From NCBI GenBank assembly GCA_023229825.1, contig JALNYN010000003.1, forward strand, positions 17,178 to 81,177: a stretch of 64,000 nt of DNA. Reading direction: 5' to 3'. The notes under the pieces were generated by a model that made no database searches, was not told the DNA's origin, and was given only the letters and a program-made list of their open reading frames with translations. The position numbers were made by a program, and so were the translations under genes. Positions 15,636 through 24,960 of the stretch are shown one piece after another (the stretch's first letter is position 1; the number at the start of each line of letters is the position of its first letter). This DNA comes from Minisyncoccota bacterium. GTDB taxonomy: Bacteria > Patescibacteriota > Minisyncoccia > Phycocordibacterales > CAIJYI01.

Positions 15636-18600
15636 ATGAACGAGAAAAAATATATTTGGGATGAATTTACGGGGAAATATGGGCTTTCTAAAACACTAAG
15701 TTTTGAGTTAGAACCGACAGAAAAAACTAGGGATTTTTTAAAAACTAACAAGGTTTTTGAGAGAGATCAAACGATTGATAACAGTTATAATCAGTCTAAG
15801 TTTTATTTTGATAAATTACATCAAGAATTTCTTAAAAATACTTTTTCCGAAGAGAATGTTGTATCGTTGAATTTCTGCAAGTTTGCAAAGTCTTTTGATG
15901 AAAAAACAAAAGAACTAATAAAAATACGAAAAGATTTAAATATAGCTAGAAAAGAAAAAATGAACAGTAATATTTTACAAAAAAAACTTATTGATGCTGA
16001 AGATGAAATAAGAAAAGAAAAAGAAGAATTATATAAAAAAATTCGTATTCTTATGGACACAGAGGCGGAAAAATGGAAAAAAACATATGCAAATAAACAA
16101 CTTGAAGGCGGAAAAAAGATAATTTTTACCAAAAAGGAAAAGAAGGAAAATAAAAATCTGAAGGGTGTCGGATTTCTCACCTCCTCCTCAATTTTACAAG
16201 TGCTGAAATATGAATTTCCTGCCTCAAAAGATATGGAGTTTATCTCACAAGGGTGGCCAAGTTTATTTGTGAAAGCTGATGAAACTCTAGATAATTATGG
16301 AGGTAAACAATATATATTTGATAGTTTTGATAAGTTCTCTGGATATTTAACAAAATTTCAAGAAACACGAAAAAATATTTACGCCGAAAATGGCATTACT
16401 ACGGCTGTTTCAACACGCATCCTGAGCAACTTAGAATTATTTTTGGTGAACAAAAAAACTTTTGAAAGCAAATATGCCAATAGTTACAAAGATATCAGGG
16501 GTTTTAAAAATACAGATATTTTTAATATAAAACATTATGAAAAATGCTTGCTGCAGGAAGGAATTGAATCTTCTGAAGAATCCGGCGAGCTCGGAGATTC
16601 ATATAATAAAATTATTGGTGATCTCAATAAATCAATAAAAGAACATCGCGACCAGAAAGAGAGTGATGCTAAAAAAAATAAGGACAAAACGTTCAAGCGC
16701 GCCGACTACCCTTTGTTCAAAACTCTTGAAAAACAAATTCTGGGGGAAGTGCAAAAAGAAAGACAATTAATAGAAGCAACTGAAAACAGCACGGAGGAAG
16801 AGGTTTTTTTGAAGCGCTTCCGTGAATTTGCGAAATTAAATGAAAAGCATTTTGATTCCGCAAAGAAGATTATGGAAAAACTGTTTTCCAGCGATGATTT
16901 TATCGCGGAATACGGTGGTATATATGTAAAAAATTCTTCAGTAAACACCATCTCTCGGCGTTGGTTTTCGGATGTATATAACTTTGAAAAAAATCTTCCG
17001 CAAAGTTCAAAAACAAAGGCGGAAAGTGATTATATAAAAATAAAAAAATATATATCGTTAGCAGATATAAAAAACTCTTTGGATCAATTAGAAGGAAAGC
17101 CATTTAAAGAAGATTATTACAAAAAAAATATTGTTGATTCGACAAAAAGTATTTGGGAACAGTTTTTGATGATTTGGAAATTCGAGTTTAGTAGCCTGTT
17201 CAAGGATGTTACAAAAGAAAATAACGAAGTAATTCATGGCTATGACTTTTATTTCAAGTTAGCAGATAAATTATCTTCATTTTCAAAAGAGAGAAAACCA
17301 GAAGAAATTGCAATTGTAAAAAATTACTCAGATTCCTCCTTACGAATTTTCCAAATGATGAAATACGTTGCTCTTGATGGATATGATATAGATAAACTTT
17401 CAGGGGTGAGCGGAGACTTTTATTCAGAAATGGACGAATATATAAGGAATTTTCCGTTCAACCAGTATTACAACGCATTTCGCAACTTTGTTACTAAAAA
17501 ACCTTACGACAACGATAAAATAAAACTCAATTTTGAAAAAGGTACTTTATTAAATGGATGGGCAGAAAGTCCAAGGGGCAATGCACAATACTGCGGATAT
17601 ATTTTAAGAAAAAAAGATGATTATTTTTTGGCTGTTACCGAGTATACTCATTTTCTAGATATAGAAAAATACCACCTCGCCACCAAAGATTATAATTCAT
17701 ATGAAAAATTGGAATACAGTTCCCTTGATTGGGGCAAGAATATAGCCGGTGGTAAAGTTTATGCTTCCTTCACAAAAACTCGATATGGAGAAAGCATTTC
17801 ATATCAAGACCATAAGACGATATTAACCAAGCAACAACATGTTTCTTTGCTTAAAGATATTATAAAAGATAAATACGTTGCTCGTTTTCCAGAATTAAAA
17901 GCTTTTATTAAACAACATTTTGAAGACGTTCTCGAAATGCAAAAATCTTTTGCTAATTTGACTTTAGGCGGAATAAGTTTCCAAAACATTAGCGGATCAT
18001 GGGTGGATAAGCAGGTTATTGAAGAAGAAGGTAAAAAACATGAATTATACTTATTTCGTATTTTGAATCGAGACCTGAGAATAAAAAGAACCTCATCTAG
18101 TAATGTTCATACGTTATATTGGAACGCGTTGTTTTCTGAAGAAAATTTAGAACAACAAATATTTGATATTCTCGGGAATGCTGAAATATTTTATAGAAAA
18201 GCAAGTGTGGGTTTAAAAGTCCGTAAAAATGTAAAAGGAGAAGAGTACATAAACAAAAAAGGCGAAAAAATAGTTGAAGGACGAAGATACTCTAGAGATA
18301 TAATTTCTCTTCATATACCCATTGCACTAAATTCGCACAAAAAATCCGTTAAACCGGGACAATTCAATAAGGAAATAAATAGATACATTTCCAAAAGTTA
18401 TAGGGACGAAAATGTAAATGTTATCGGACTGGACCGGGGAGAAAAACACTTAGTGTATTATTCTATTGTTAACCCGAGAGGAGAAATAATTGACCAGGGA
18501 AGTCTGAACAAAATTAATGGTATTGATTATTATGAAAAATTAATAACTCGAGAAAAAGAACGATTAGAAAATAGACAATCTTGGAACCCTGTATGTAAAA

Positions 18601-19724
18601 TAAAGGATTTAAAAAGGGGTTATGTTTCTCAGGTTGTTAGGATGATTGCGGATCTTGCTGTTAAACATAACGCAATAATTGTAATGGAAGACCTCAACAT
18701 GCGGTTTAAACAAATTCGCGGAGGTATTGAAAGGAGTGTATATCAGCAGTTAGAAAAACAACTTATTGATAAGTTTGGGTATTTAGTGTTTAAAAACAAT
18801 AAACCAGAAGAAGGTGGTAACGTGCTAAATGGGTATCAACTTTCTGCACCTTTTGATACATTTGAGAAGATGGGAAAGCAAACAGGCATTATTTTCTACA
18901 CACAGGCCGAATACACATCAATCACAGACCCCCTCTCAGGATTTAGAAAAAATATTTATATCAGCAATTCCGCTCCTCAAATTAAAATTAAGGAAGCTGT
19001 ACAAAAATTTGATGCGATAGGGTGGGATAATGAATTTCAAAGTTATTATTTCCAATATGACCCAAGCGTCTTTTCTGATACAAATTTCGTTTTTGCTAAA
19101 AGATGGACAGTGTATGCCAAAGTTCCACGTATTGCACGAGAAAAAGATGAGAATGGTTATTGGCGATATAACTCGATTGATATAAATCAAAAATTCAAAG
19201 AATTATTTCAGTTATGGGGGTTTGACAACCTGGAAGGGGATATTTGGGAACAAATTCAAGAAAAAGAAAGTGCTGGGTCGCTGAAAGGAGAAAAAGTTTT
19301 TGGTAAAAAGCCGCGAAGTTTTTATCATTCGTTCATTTATTTGTTTAATCATATTCTCCAGTTACGGAATTCTTATTCGGAGCAGTGGGTGAGGGAAGAA
19401 ATTAATGAAAAAATTTGCATTAAAAAAATTGGTGAAAATATTGATTTTATCGCATCACCAGTAAAACCATTTTTTAGTACGTATGCAATAAATACTAAAA
19501 AAGAGGTTTTGTCTCCGAAAAATTTTTCCAAATTTGAAAAAATAATTATTTCTCAGGATAAAAAAAGAATAGAGGAAGAATTCAACGGAGACGCAAATGG
19601 TGCCTATAATATCGCAAGAAAAGGAATCATGTTACTGGAAAAAATCAAAAAAAACCCTGAAAAACCTGAATTATATATTTCAAAAACTGACTGGGACGAA
19701 TTTGTAACGAAAGACACAAAATAA
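15636..19724 (+). CDS. cas12a: Type V-A CRISPR RNA-guided nuclease Cas12a (Cpf1)
   Basis: 1362 aa, slightly long for the family. RuvC-I is NVIGLDRGEKHL (D933), RuvC-II is IIVMEDLNMRF (E1018), RuvC-III is DANGAYNIARKG (D1319), and the Nuc-domain Arg lies in LQLRNS (R1244); all catalytic positions are kept. The start GKYGLSKTLSFELEPTEKT and the WED/PI stretch KKPYDNDKIKLNFEKGTLLN are typical. It should process its own crRNAs and cut DNA next to a T-rich PAM. The loop that carries the crRNA-processing His in Fn/Lb enzymes (about residues 854-890 here) contains no His. Base composition is clearly more AT-rich than the flanking housekeeping genes. No Shine-Dalgarno site; a 12-nt palindrome ATGAAATTTCAT (15626-15637) covers the start. 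Confidence 0.98.
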   Translation: MNEKKYIWDEFTGKYGLSKTLSFELEPTEKTRDFLKTNKVFERDQTIDNSYNQSKFYFDKLHQEFLKNTFSEENVVSLNFCKFAKSFDEKTKELIKIRKDLNIARKEKMNSNILQKKLIDAEDEIRKEKEELYKKIRILMDTEAEKWKKTYANKQLEGGKKIIFTKKEKKENKNLKGVGFLTSSSILQVLKYEFPASKDMEFISQGWPSLFVKADETLDNYGGKQYIFDSFDKFSGYLTKFQETRKNIYAENGITTAVSTRILSNLELFLVNKKTFESKYANSYKDIRGFKNTDIFNIKHYEKCLLQEGIESSEESGELGDSYNKIIGDLNKSIKEHRDQKESDAKKNKDKTFKRADYPLFKTLEKQILGEVQKERQLIEATENSTEEEVFLKRFREFAKLNEKHFDSAKKIMEKLFSSDDFIAEYGGIYVKNSSVNTISRRWFSDVYNFEKNLPQSSKTKAESDYIKIKKYISLADIKNSLDQLEGKPFKEDYYKKNIVDSTKSIWEQFLMIWKFEFSSLFKDVTKENNEVIHGYDFYFKLADKLSSFSKERKPEEIAIVKNYSDSSLRIFQMMKYVALDGYDIDKLSGVSGDFYSEMDEYIRNFPFNQYYNAFRNFVTKKPYDNDKIKLNFEKGTLLNGWAESPRGNAQYCGYILRKKDDYFLAVTEYTHFLDIEKYHLATKDYNSYEKLEYSSLDWGKNIAGGKVYASFTKTRYGESISYQDHKTILTKQQHVSLLKDIIKDKYVARFPELKAFIKQHFEDVLEMQKSFANLTLGGISFQNISGSWVDKQVIEEEGKKHELYLFRILNRDLRIKRTSSSNVHTLYWNALFSEENLEQQIFDILGNAEIFYRKASVGLKVRKNVKGEEYINKKGEKIVEGRRYSRDIISLHIPIALNSHKKSVKPGQFNKEINRYISKSYRDENVNVIGLDRGEKHLVYYSIVNPRGEIIDQGSLNKINGIDYYEKLITREKERLENRQSWNPVCKIKDLKRGYVSQVVRMIADLAVKHNAIIVMEDLNMRFKQIRGGIERSVYQQLEKQLIDKFGYLVFKNNKPEEGGNVLNGYQLSAPFDTFEKMGKQTGIIFYTQAEYTSITDPLSGFRKNIYISNSAPQIKIKEAVQKFDAIGWDNEFQSYYFQYDPSVFSDTNFVFAKRWTVYAKVPRIAREKDENGYWRYNSIDINQKFKELFQLWGFDNLEGDIWEQIQEKESAGSLKGEKVFGKKPRSFYHSFIYLFNHILQLRNSYSEQWVREEINEKICIKKIGENIDFIASPVKPFFSTYAINTKKEVLSPKNFSKFEKIIISQDKKRIEEEFNGDANGAYNIARKGIMLLEKIKKNPEKPELYISKTDWDEFVTKDTK

Positions 19725-19732
19725 CACGCATA

Positions 19733-19761
19733 TTGCCAAATAGTCAAATATATGCTATATA
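19733..19761 (+). promoter_or_regulatory. Putative promoter of the cas4-cas1-cas2 operon
   Basis: TTGCCA (19733-19738), 17-nt spacer, TATATA (19756-19761). Its expected start site falls inside the cas12a terminator stem, so that hairpin would become part of the cas4 5' leader. Confidence 0.5.
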
Positions 19762-19799
19762 AAAAGTCGGGTGCTCTTGAATGAGCGCCCGACTTTTTT
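19761..19799 (+). terminator. Terminator after cas12a
   Basis: 16-bp stem AAAAAGTCGGGTGCTC / GAGCGCCCGACTTTTT (one G-U), loop TTGAATG-like, T run. Confidence 0.92.
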
Positions 19800-19814
19800 A
19801 ATAGTGAAAAATCC

Positions 19815-20357
19815 ATGGAACAATACATTCAAATATCTAAGATAAACGACTTTATTTTCTGCCCGAAATCGGTCTTTTTGCATAGCATTTACGAGGGTTT
19901 TAAGGAAAGCATGTACCATGATACCCCTCAAATCGTCGGCAAGAAAAACCATGAGAATATAGACAAGGGGAAATACTCGTCTGCCAAGCGATACCTACAA
20001 GGAACGCCCGTATATTGCCGCCAGTACAACGTAATGGGAAATATTGATGTATATGACCAGCAGACGAAATCATTGATCGAACGCAAAACAAAGATCAAGA
20101 AAATTTATGACGGGTACAGATATCAGCTGTATGCCCAATATTTCGCATTGAAAGAAATGGGATATGACGTGGAAAAACTTTTTCTTCATTCCCTCAAAGA
20201 CAACAAGCGATATGAAATACCATTACCGGACTATTCAGAAACTACAAAATTTGAAAAAACGGTTCGCTGGATGCAAAAATTCGATATTCTTTGGAGCGAC
20301 GTAAACGTTAGTCCGGAGAAGTGCGACAACTGCATTTATCGGCCCTTATGTCATTAA
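19815..20357 (+). CDS. cas4: Cas4 exonuclease
   Basis: 180 aa. Iron-sulfur cysteines are C16 (FIFCPKS) and C170, C173, C179 (CDNCIYRPLCH). The RecB-type nuclease core is GNIDVYD (D78), LIERKTK (E89, K91) and the QLYAQ helix motif. Cas4 trims prespacers and helps choose PAM and orientation during adaptation. First gene of the adaptation operon; the stop overlaps the cas1 start by 10 nt. Confidence 0.95.
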   Translation: MEQYIQISKINDFIFCPKSVFLHSIYEGFKESMYHDTPQIVGKKNHENIDKGKYSSAKRYLQGTPVYCRQYNVMGNIDVYDQQTKSLIERKTKIKKIYDGYRYQLYAQYFALKEMGYDVEKLFLHSLKDNKRYEIPLPDYSETTKFEKTVRWMQKFDILWSDVNVSPEKCDNCIYRPLCH

Positions 20358-21337
20358 TAACTACCTATATGATGTCATTGCCTGATTTTAAAGAAAAACA
20401 AATATTGCTTGTCAGAGCTGAATGGGGACAAAAATGTTCGCTTCGTTTTTTCAATGATAACATCGTATTTCGTAAAGACGGGAAGATCGTCAATCGCGCT
20501 TCGTGCCACAAGGTCTTTGCGGTTTTTGTCGTGGGAGATATCGCGATCACAACCGGACTTATCAAAGACGCCATAAAGTTTGGAATATCGATCTTTTTAT
20601 TGCGCAACAATTTTGAAACATACTCGACATTTTTGTCTCAAGCGGAAGGGAATTATCTTTTACGGCAAAAACAGTATCGGATGCCGGAAGCGGATGAGTT
20701 TTTTGCGTCGAAAAAAATCGTTCAAAACAAGATCGATAACCAAATCTCACTGGTGCGAAGTACCGGAAAATGGAAGAATACTGCGGCAAGACGGAAAGAA
20801 ATGATCGCGGATCAGTTAGAAAATATCATTGATAATCAAGAACTTTTAGGAGTGGAGGGGAACAATGCCCGAGTGTTTTTTGAAGAATATTTTGATGTTA
20901 TCGGCTGGCGGAGACGAGCGCCTCGCGACAGGGAAGACATTCCGAATTTTTTGATGGATATAGGCTATACCTATCTTTTTCATTTTGTTGATTCGCTCCT
21001 TCGCCTTTATGGATTCGATACGTACAAAGGAATGTATCACAAATTATTTTTTCAAAGACGCTCGCTTGCTTGCGATATCATGGAACCGTTTCGGTGCATT
21101 ATCGATAAACAAATTCGCAAGGCCTACAACTTAAAACAGATCAACGAAAAGGATTTCAAGGTTGAACAGGGGAAGTATGTGCTGCCGTTTGAGAACAACC
21201 AAAAATACTCGCAAATTTTCATGAAAGCGATTATGGACAACAAGGAAGAAATCTTTAATTATGTTCGGGAATATTACCGTTTTATGATGAACCAAGAAAA
21301 TCCGTTCCCGTATTATCAGGTTCACGTAAGTAAGTAA
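20348..21337 (+). CDS. cas1: Cas1 integrase
   Basis: 329 aa from the ATG overlapping the end of cas4. Metal ligands are E170 (GVEGNNARVFFEEYF), H231 (GMYHKLFF) and D243/E246 (ACDIMEPFR), as in active Cas1. Cas1 with Cas2 inserts new spacers next to the leader. Other in-frame ATGs at 20369 and 20372 (MSLPDFKEKQ) are possible starts, since LPDFKEKQIL is where Cas1 homology usually begins; no ribosome site decides, so coupling to cas4 is assumed. Confidence 0.95.
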   Translation: MSLITTYMMSLPDFKEKQILLVRAEWGQKCSLRFFNDNIVFRKDGKIVNRASCHKVFAVFVVGDIAITTGLIKDAIKFGISIFLLRNNFETYSTFLSQAEGNYLLRQKQYRMPEADEFFASKKIVQNKIDNQISLVRSTGKWKNTAARRKEMIADQLENIIDNQELLGVEGNNARVFFEEYFDVIGWRRRAPRDREDIPNFLMDIGYTYLFHFVDSLLRLYGFDTYKGMYHKLFFQRRSLACDIMEPFRCIIDKQIRKAYNLKQINEKDFKVEQGKYVLPFENNQKYSQIFMKAIMDNKEEIFNYVREYYRFMMNQENPFPYYQVHVSK

Positions 21338-21353
21338 GAAATTAAATAAATTT

Positions 21354-21632
21354 ATGATCATTATCGCCTACGATTTCACCGATAATAAAGTGCGAACAAA
21401 ATTTTCCAAATTCATCAACAAATTCGGGAAGAAAGTTCAATATTCCGTGTATGAGGTACGGAACAGCCCGCGCGTATTGCAAAATATCCTAAAAGAGATA
21501 GAATTAACCTATAAGCAGCTGTTTCAGGGTTCGGACAGTATTCTGATTTTTCAGGTTTGCGAAGGGGACAAAAAGAAGATCGTTCGATACGGATATGCGG
21601 CAAATGACAACGAAGAAGTGCTTATTTTTTGA
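21354..21632 (+). CDS. cas2: Cas2
   Basis: 92 aa. MIIIAYDFTDNKVRTKFSKF contains the conserved YD motif with the potential catalytic Asp of the ferredoxin-like fold; KKVQYSVYEV and ILIFQVCEGDKKKI follow. It bridges two Cas1 dimers in the integration complex. It starts 16 nt after cas1 and is the last gene before the leader. Confidence 0.95.
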   Translation: MIIIAYDFTDNKVRTKFSKFINKFGKKVQYSVYEVRNSPRVLQNILKEIELTYKQLFQGSDSILIFQVCEGDKKKIVRYGYAANDNEEVLIF

Positions 21633-21874
21633 TCGAAATCAGGAACTTTGAAATGTAGCGCCTAAATATAGCGTGCTACGCCTGAAGTCTGCTCCCGCAG
21701 GCTTTGGTAATACCAAAGGGAGAAATCGTGTGTATGAATTTTTAACCATATTTTGCACGGAAACCTCAGTCTTTATTTTCTGAGGATTAAAAATATGGCT
21801 CTATTTCAAGGGCGAGTCGTAGCGACATATGTGCGCTATTTGCATCTTTGTCCTTTAATAGAGCCATTTCCGCT
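21633..21874 (+). promoter_or_regulatory. CRISPR leader with several hairpins, two mutually exclusive
   Basis: L1 GTAGC / GCTAC (21655-21679). L3 CTTTGGT / ACCAAAG (21702-21718). L4 outer CCATATTTT / AAAATATGG (21746-21754, 21790-21798) with inner CCTCAG / CTGAGG (21764-21785). L5 ATGGCTCTATT / AATAGAGCCAT (21795-21805, 21857-21867) with inner AAGG/CCTT and TAGCG/CGCTA. L4 and L5 both need ATGG at 21795-21798, so only one can form. L5 ends 7 nt before the first repeat. It should hold the array promoter and the site of spacer integration. Confidence 0.7.
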
Positions 21875-24158
21875 GCCAAATTCCTATATTAGATTTCTAC
21901 TTTTGTAGATACTGAAGTCATAACGTAAGCCACACTGCCAAATTCCTATATTAGATTTCTACTTTTGTAGATTATACAACGGCGAAACCTTAAACAAGGC
22001 CAAATTCCTATATTAGATTTCTACTTTTGTAGATCGAACAAACGCTCGATATGGGGCATTGCCAAATTCCTATATTAGATTTCTACTTTTGTAGATAATG
22101 GGCTTGTAGCTCATTGTAGCGTGGCCAAATTCCTATATTAGATTTCTACTTTTGTAGATCTTATTATGGATATGTGTTATAATACAGCCAAATTCCTATA
22201 TTAGATTTCTACTTTTGTAGATCTTATAAAAATATCGCCTTTGCGGTATGCCAAATTCCTATATTAGATTTCTACTTTTGTAGATATACTATATAATCCC
22301 GTTCTCTTTAAGCCAAATTCCTATATTAGATTTCTACTTTTGTAGATCCAATTACGCATTTGTTTTCTTGACGAAGCCAAATTCCTATATTAGATTTCTA
22401 CTTTTGTAGATTAGTAGTTAAACCTAAAAATATGCGAGCCAAATTCCTATATTAGATTTCTACTTTTGTAGATTCGCCTTCGTCGTCGGTATCTCCGAGG
22501 CCAAATTCCTATATTAGATTTCTACTTTTGTAGATCTGAGCGACAAACGCGTTTTATCGCGGCCAAATTCCTATATTAGATTTCTACTTTTGTAGATTTC
22601 TTTTGTATTTCATATAATTTTTAAGCCAAATTCCTATATTAGATTTCTACTTTTGTAGATTTATAGGAGAAAATACTTTTCATATTGCCAAATTCCTATA
22701 TTAGATTTCTACTTTTGTAGATTCTTCGTCTTTGGAATGTGTGAAAGTGCCAAATTCCTATATTAGATTTCTACTTTTGTAGATCCTCGCGTCACGGTCT
22801 CTCTGAAGAGAGCCAAATTCCTATATTAGATTTCTACTTTTGTAGATGATAACCAGCGTTGCCGAACAAATACCGCCAAATTCCTATATTAGATTTCTAC
22901 TTTTGTAGATAATAGTCATGTTATTCAATTCCTTAATGCCAAATTCCTATATTAGATTTCTACTTTTGTAGATATTCGGTTGTTTCGTCAACCCCGGCGG
23001 GCCAAATTCCTATATTAGATTTCTACTTTTGTAGATGCTTCTTTCCGCCCACCCTGTAGACGGCCAAATTCCTATATTAGATTTCTACTTTTGTAGATCA
23101 ATAACACACGCTGTCAATAGGTGAAGCCAAATTCCTATATTAGATTTCTACTTTTGTAGATCACGTTACAAAAGTAACCGCAAACAGCCAAATTCCTATA
23201 TTAGATTTCTACTTTTGTAGATAAAGCTAATAAAGAGAAAATAAAAGTGCCAAATTCCTATATTAGATTTCTACTTTTGTAGATCGCGAGTATGAAGAAC
23301 TCCACGAACAAGCCAAATTCCTATATTAGATTTCTACTTTTGTAGATCTGTATGGCGCGATTAAGGAGCGGGAGGCCAAATTCCTATATTAGATTTCTAC
23401 TTTTGTAGATAGACAGAGTAAAGTATAGATATAGAGGCCAAATTCCTATATTAGATTTCTACTTTTGTAGATCTTATATGGTACACCCCCTAGGGGGCAA
23501 GCCAAATTCCTATATTAGATTTCTACTTTTGTAGATACGAAACACAGCAGGAAACCATAAAGCCAAATTCCTATATTAGATTTCTACTTTTGTAGATCCG
23601 CTGACGCGCTTGCAGTTTTTGTCGCCAAATTCCTATATTAGATTTCTACTTTTGTAGATCCCTTTCGTGTGACATCCAATTTCGTGCCAAATTCCTATAT
23701 TAGATTTCTACTTTTGTAGATCGACGGTCGGGCTTACGATCTCCGACGCCAAATTCCTATATTAGATTTCTACTTTTGTAGATAATTTGCTTTATCAGTT
23801 ATAAAAAATGCCAAATTCCTATATTAGATTTCTACTTTTGTAGATTCCTCCCACCATTGCCAAATTCTGACTGCCAAATTCCTATATTAGATTTCTACTT
23901 TTGTAGATCCAATATTCTATTGTGTATTTTTTTTGCCAAATTCCTATATTAGATTTCTACTTTTGTAGATCTCTCGACACAAACACTATATTCGTTTGCC
24001 AAATTCCTATATTAGATTTCTACTTTTGTAGATAATCAATATACATTACAGATGGTTTATGCCAAATTCCTATATTAGATTTCTACTTTTGTAGATTCCG
24101 GGGCGATAAGGCAAGACCCGTAGCCAAATTCCTATATTAAATTTCTACTTTTGTAGAT
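21875..24158 (+). CRISPR. Type V-A CRISPR array, 37 repeats and 36 spacers
   Basis: Repeat of 36 nt: 5' part GCCAAATTCCTATATTA, 3' part GATTTCTACTTTTGTAGAT; the end forms the Cas12a pseudoknot hairpin TCTAC-TTTT-GTAGA. Spacers are 25-28 nt, mostly 26-27. By eye repeats 1-36 are identical; the last (24123-24158) has G to A at its position 18 and so reads AATTTCTAC, the usual Cas12a form. That terminal change marks the distal end, so the leader is at 21874 and transcription is on the plus strand, the same as the cas genes. The strict repeat identity and spacer number suggest an active array. Confidence 0.98.
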
Positions 24159-24187
24159 TTTACATATTTACATTAATTACAGTAAAC

Positions 24188-24216
24188 TTGTAAAAGTCTG
24201 TTGGGCATGATATAAT
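24188..24216 (+). promoter_or_regulatory. Promoter of the Panacea/RelE operon
   Basis: TTGTAA (24188-24193), 17-nt spacer, extended -10 TGATATAAT with TATAAT at 24211-24216, 6 nt before the ATG. It starts only 30 nt after the last CRISPR repeat. Confidence 0.75.
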
Positions 24217-24222
24217 GGATAT

Positions 24223-24960
24223 ATGTCTACGTGGATACAAAATAAGCGGAAATTATCGGGGCTTTCTCAGGAAGAAGTCTCGAAAAGCTTGGATATTTCT
24301 CGTCCGACCTACGTTAAACTTGAACAAGGGAAGATAAAGCCGAACGAACAGCAAAAGGCAATTTTGGCTCGATTGTTCGAGGTTTCGGAAGATGTTTTTG
24401 AAAAAAGTTCGGCAGAGCCGGAACAAATTTCCGGCACCGTTGAAATTCGCGAAATACCGAAAGAAAATTCTAAAAAATTCAAAGAAGTTTTGCTGTATAT
24501 TCTCGGCAAAGTGGGAAGTCGGCTGAATATCGGACAGACCGTTCTTTACAAATTGCTCTATTTTATCGATTTTGATTATTACGAAAAATACGAAGAACAG
24601 CTGATCGGCGCGACGTATATCAAAAATATATATGGTCCAACGCCGGTTTCTTTTGCAAAGATCATAAAACAAATGGAACGTGATGGAAAGCTGGTTGAAG
24701 TAAAAAGCAAATATTTTGATAAAGACCAGACAAAATATATTCCGGTCACAGAGGCGGATGTTTCGAGTTTAAGCGGACAAGAATTGAAGCATATTGACGA
24801 TGAACTGGAACGGCTCGCGCATTTTTCAGCAAAGCAATTATCCGAACTATCTCATAAAGATACTCCTTGGCTCGTTGCGAAGGAAAAGGCGGTTATAAAT
24901 TACGAACATGTGTTTTACCGACCGGAAGAAACCTCGGTACGCGAATATGAGCCACTTTAA
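24223..24960 (+). CDS. HTH + Panacea (DUF4065) domain antitoxin
   Basis: 245 aa. An XRE-type helix-turn-helix (residues 1-60, LSGLSQEEVSKSLDISRPTY) is followed by a Panacea domain (about 85-210: LYILGKVGSRLNIGQTVLYK, LLYFIDFDYYEKY, YGPTPVSFAKII). Panacea proteins neutralise many unrelated toxins, and the HTH would autoregulate the operon. The coding end overlaps the start of the downstream RelE-like gene. The probable transcript is leaderless. Family call is strong; pairing follows from the operon. Confidence 0.85.
   Translation: MSTWIQNKRKLSGLSQEEVSKSLDISRPTYVKLEQGKIKPNEQQKAILARLFEVSEDVFEKSSAEPEQISGTVEIREIPKENSKKFKEVLLYILGKVGSRLNIGQTVLYKLLYFIDFDYYEKYEEQLIGATYIKNIYGPTPVSFAKIIKQMERDGKLVEVKSKYFDKDQTKYIPVTEADVSSLSGQELKHIDDELERLAHFSAKQLSELSHKDTPWLVAKEKAVINYEHVFYRPEETSVREYEPL

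Noticed and set aside
22160..22186. Spacer containing TGTTATAAT as an internal promoter
   Set aside because: No matching -35 at the right distance because the flanking repeat is fixed; probably a spacer from a promoter region.
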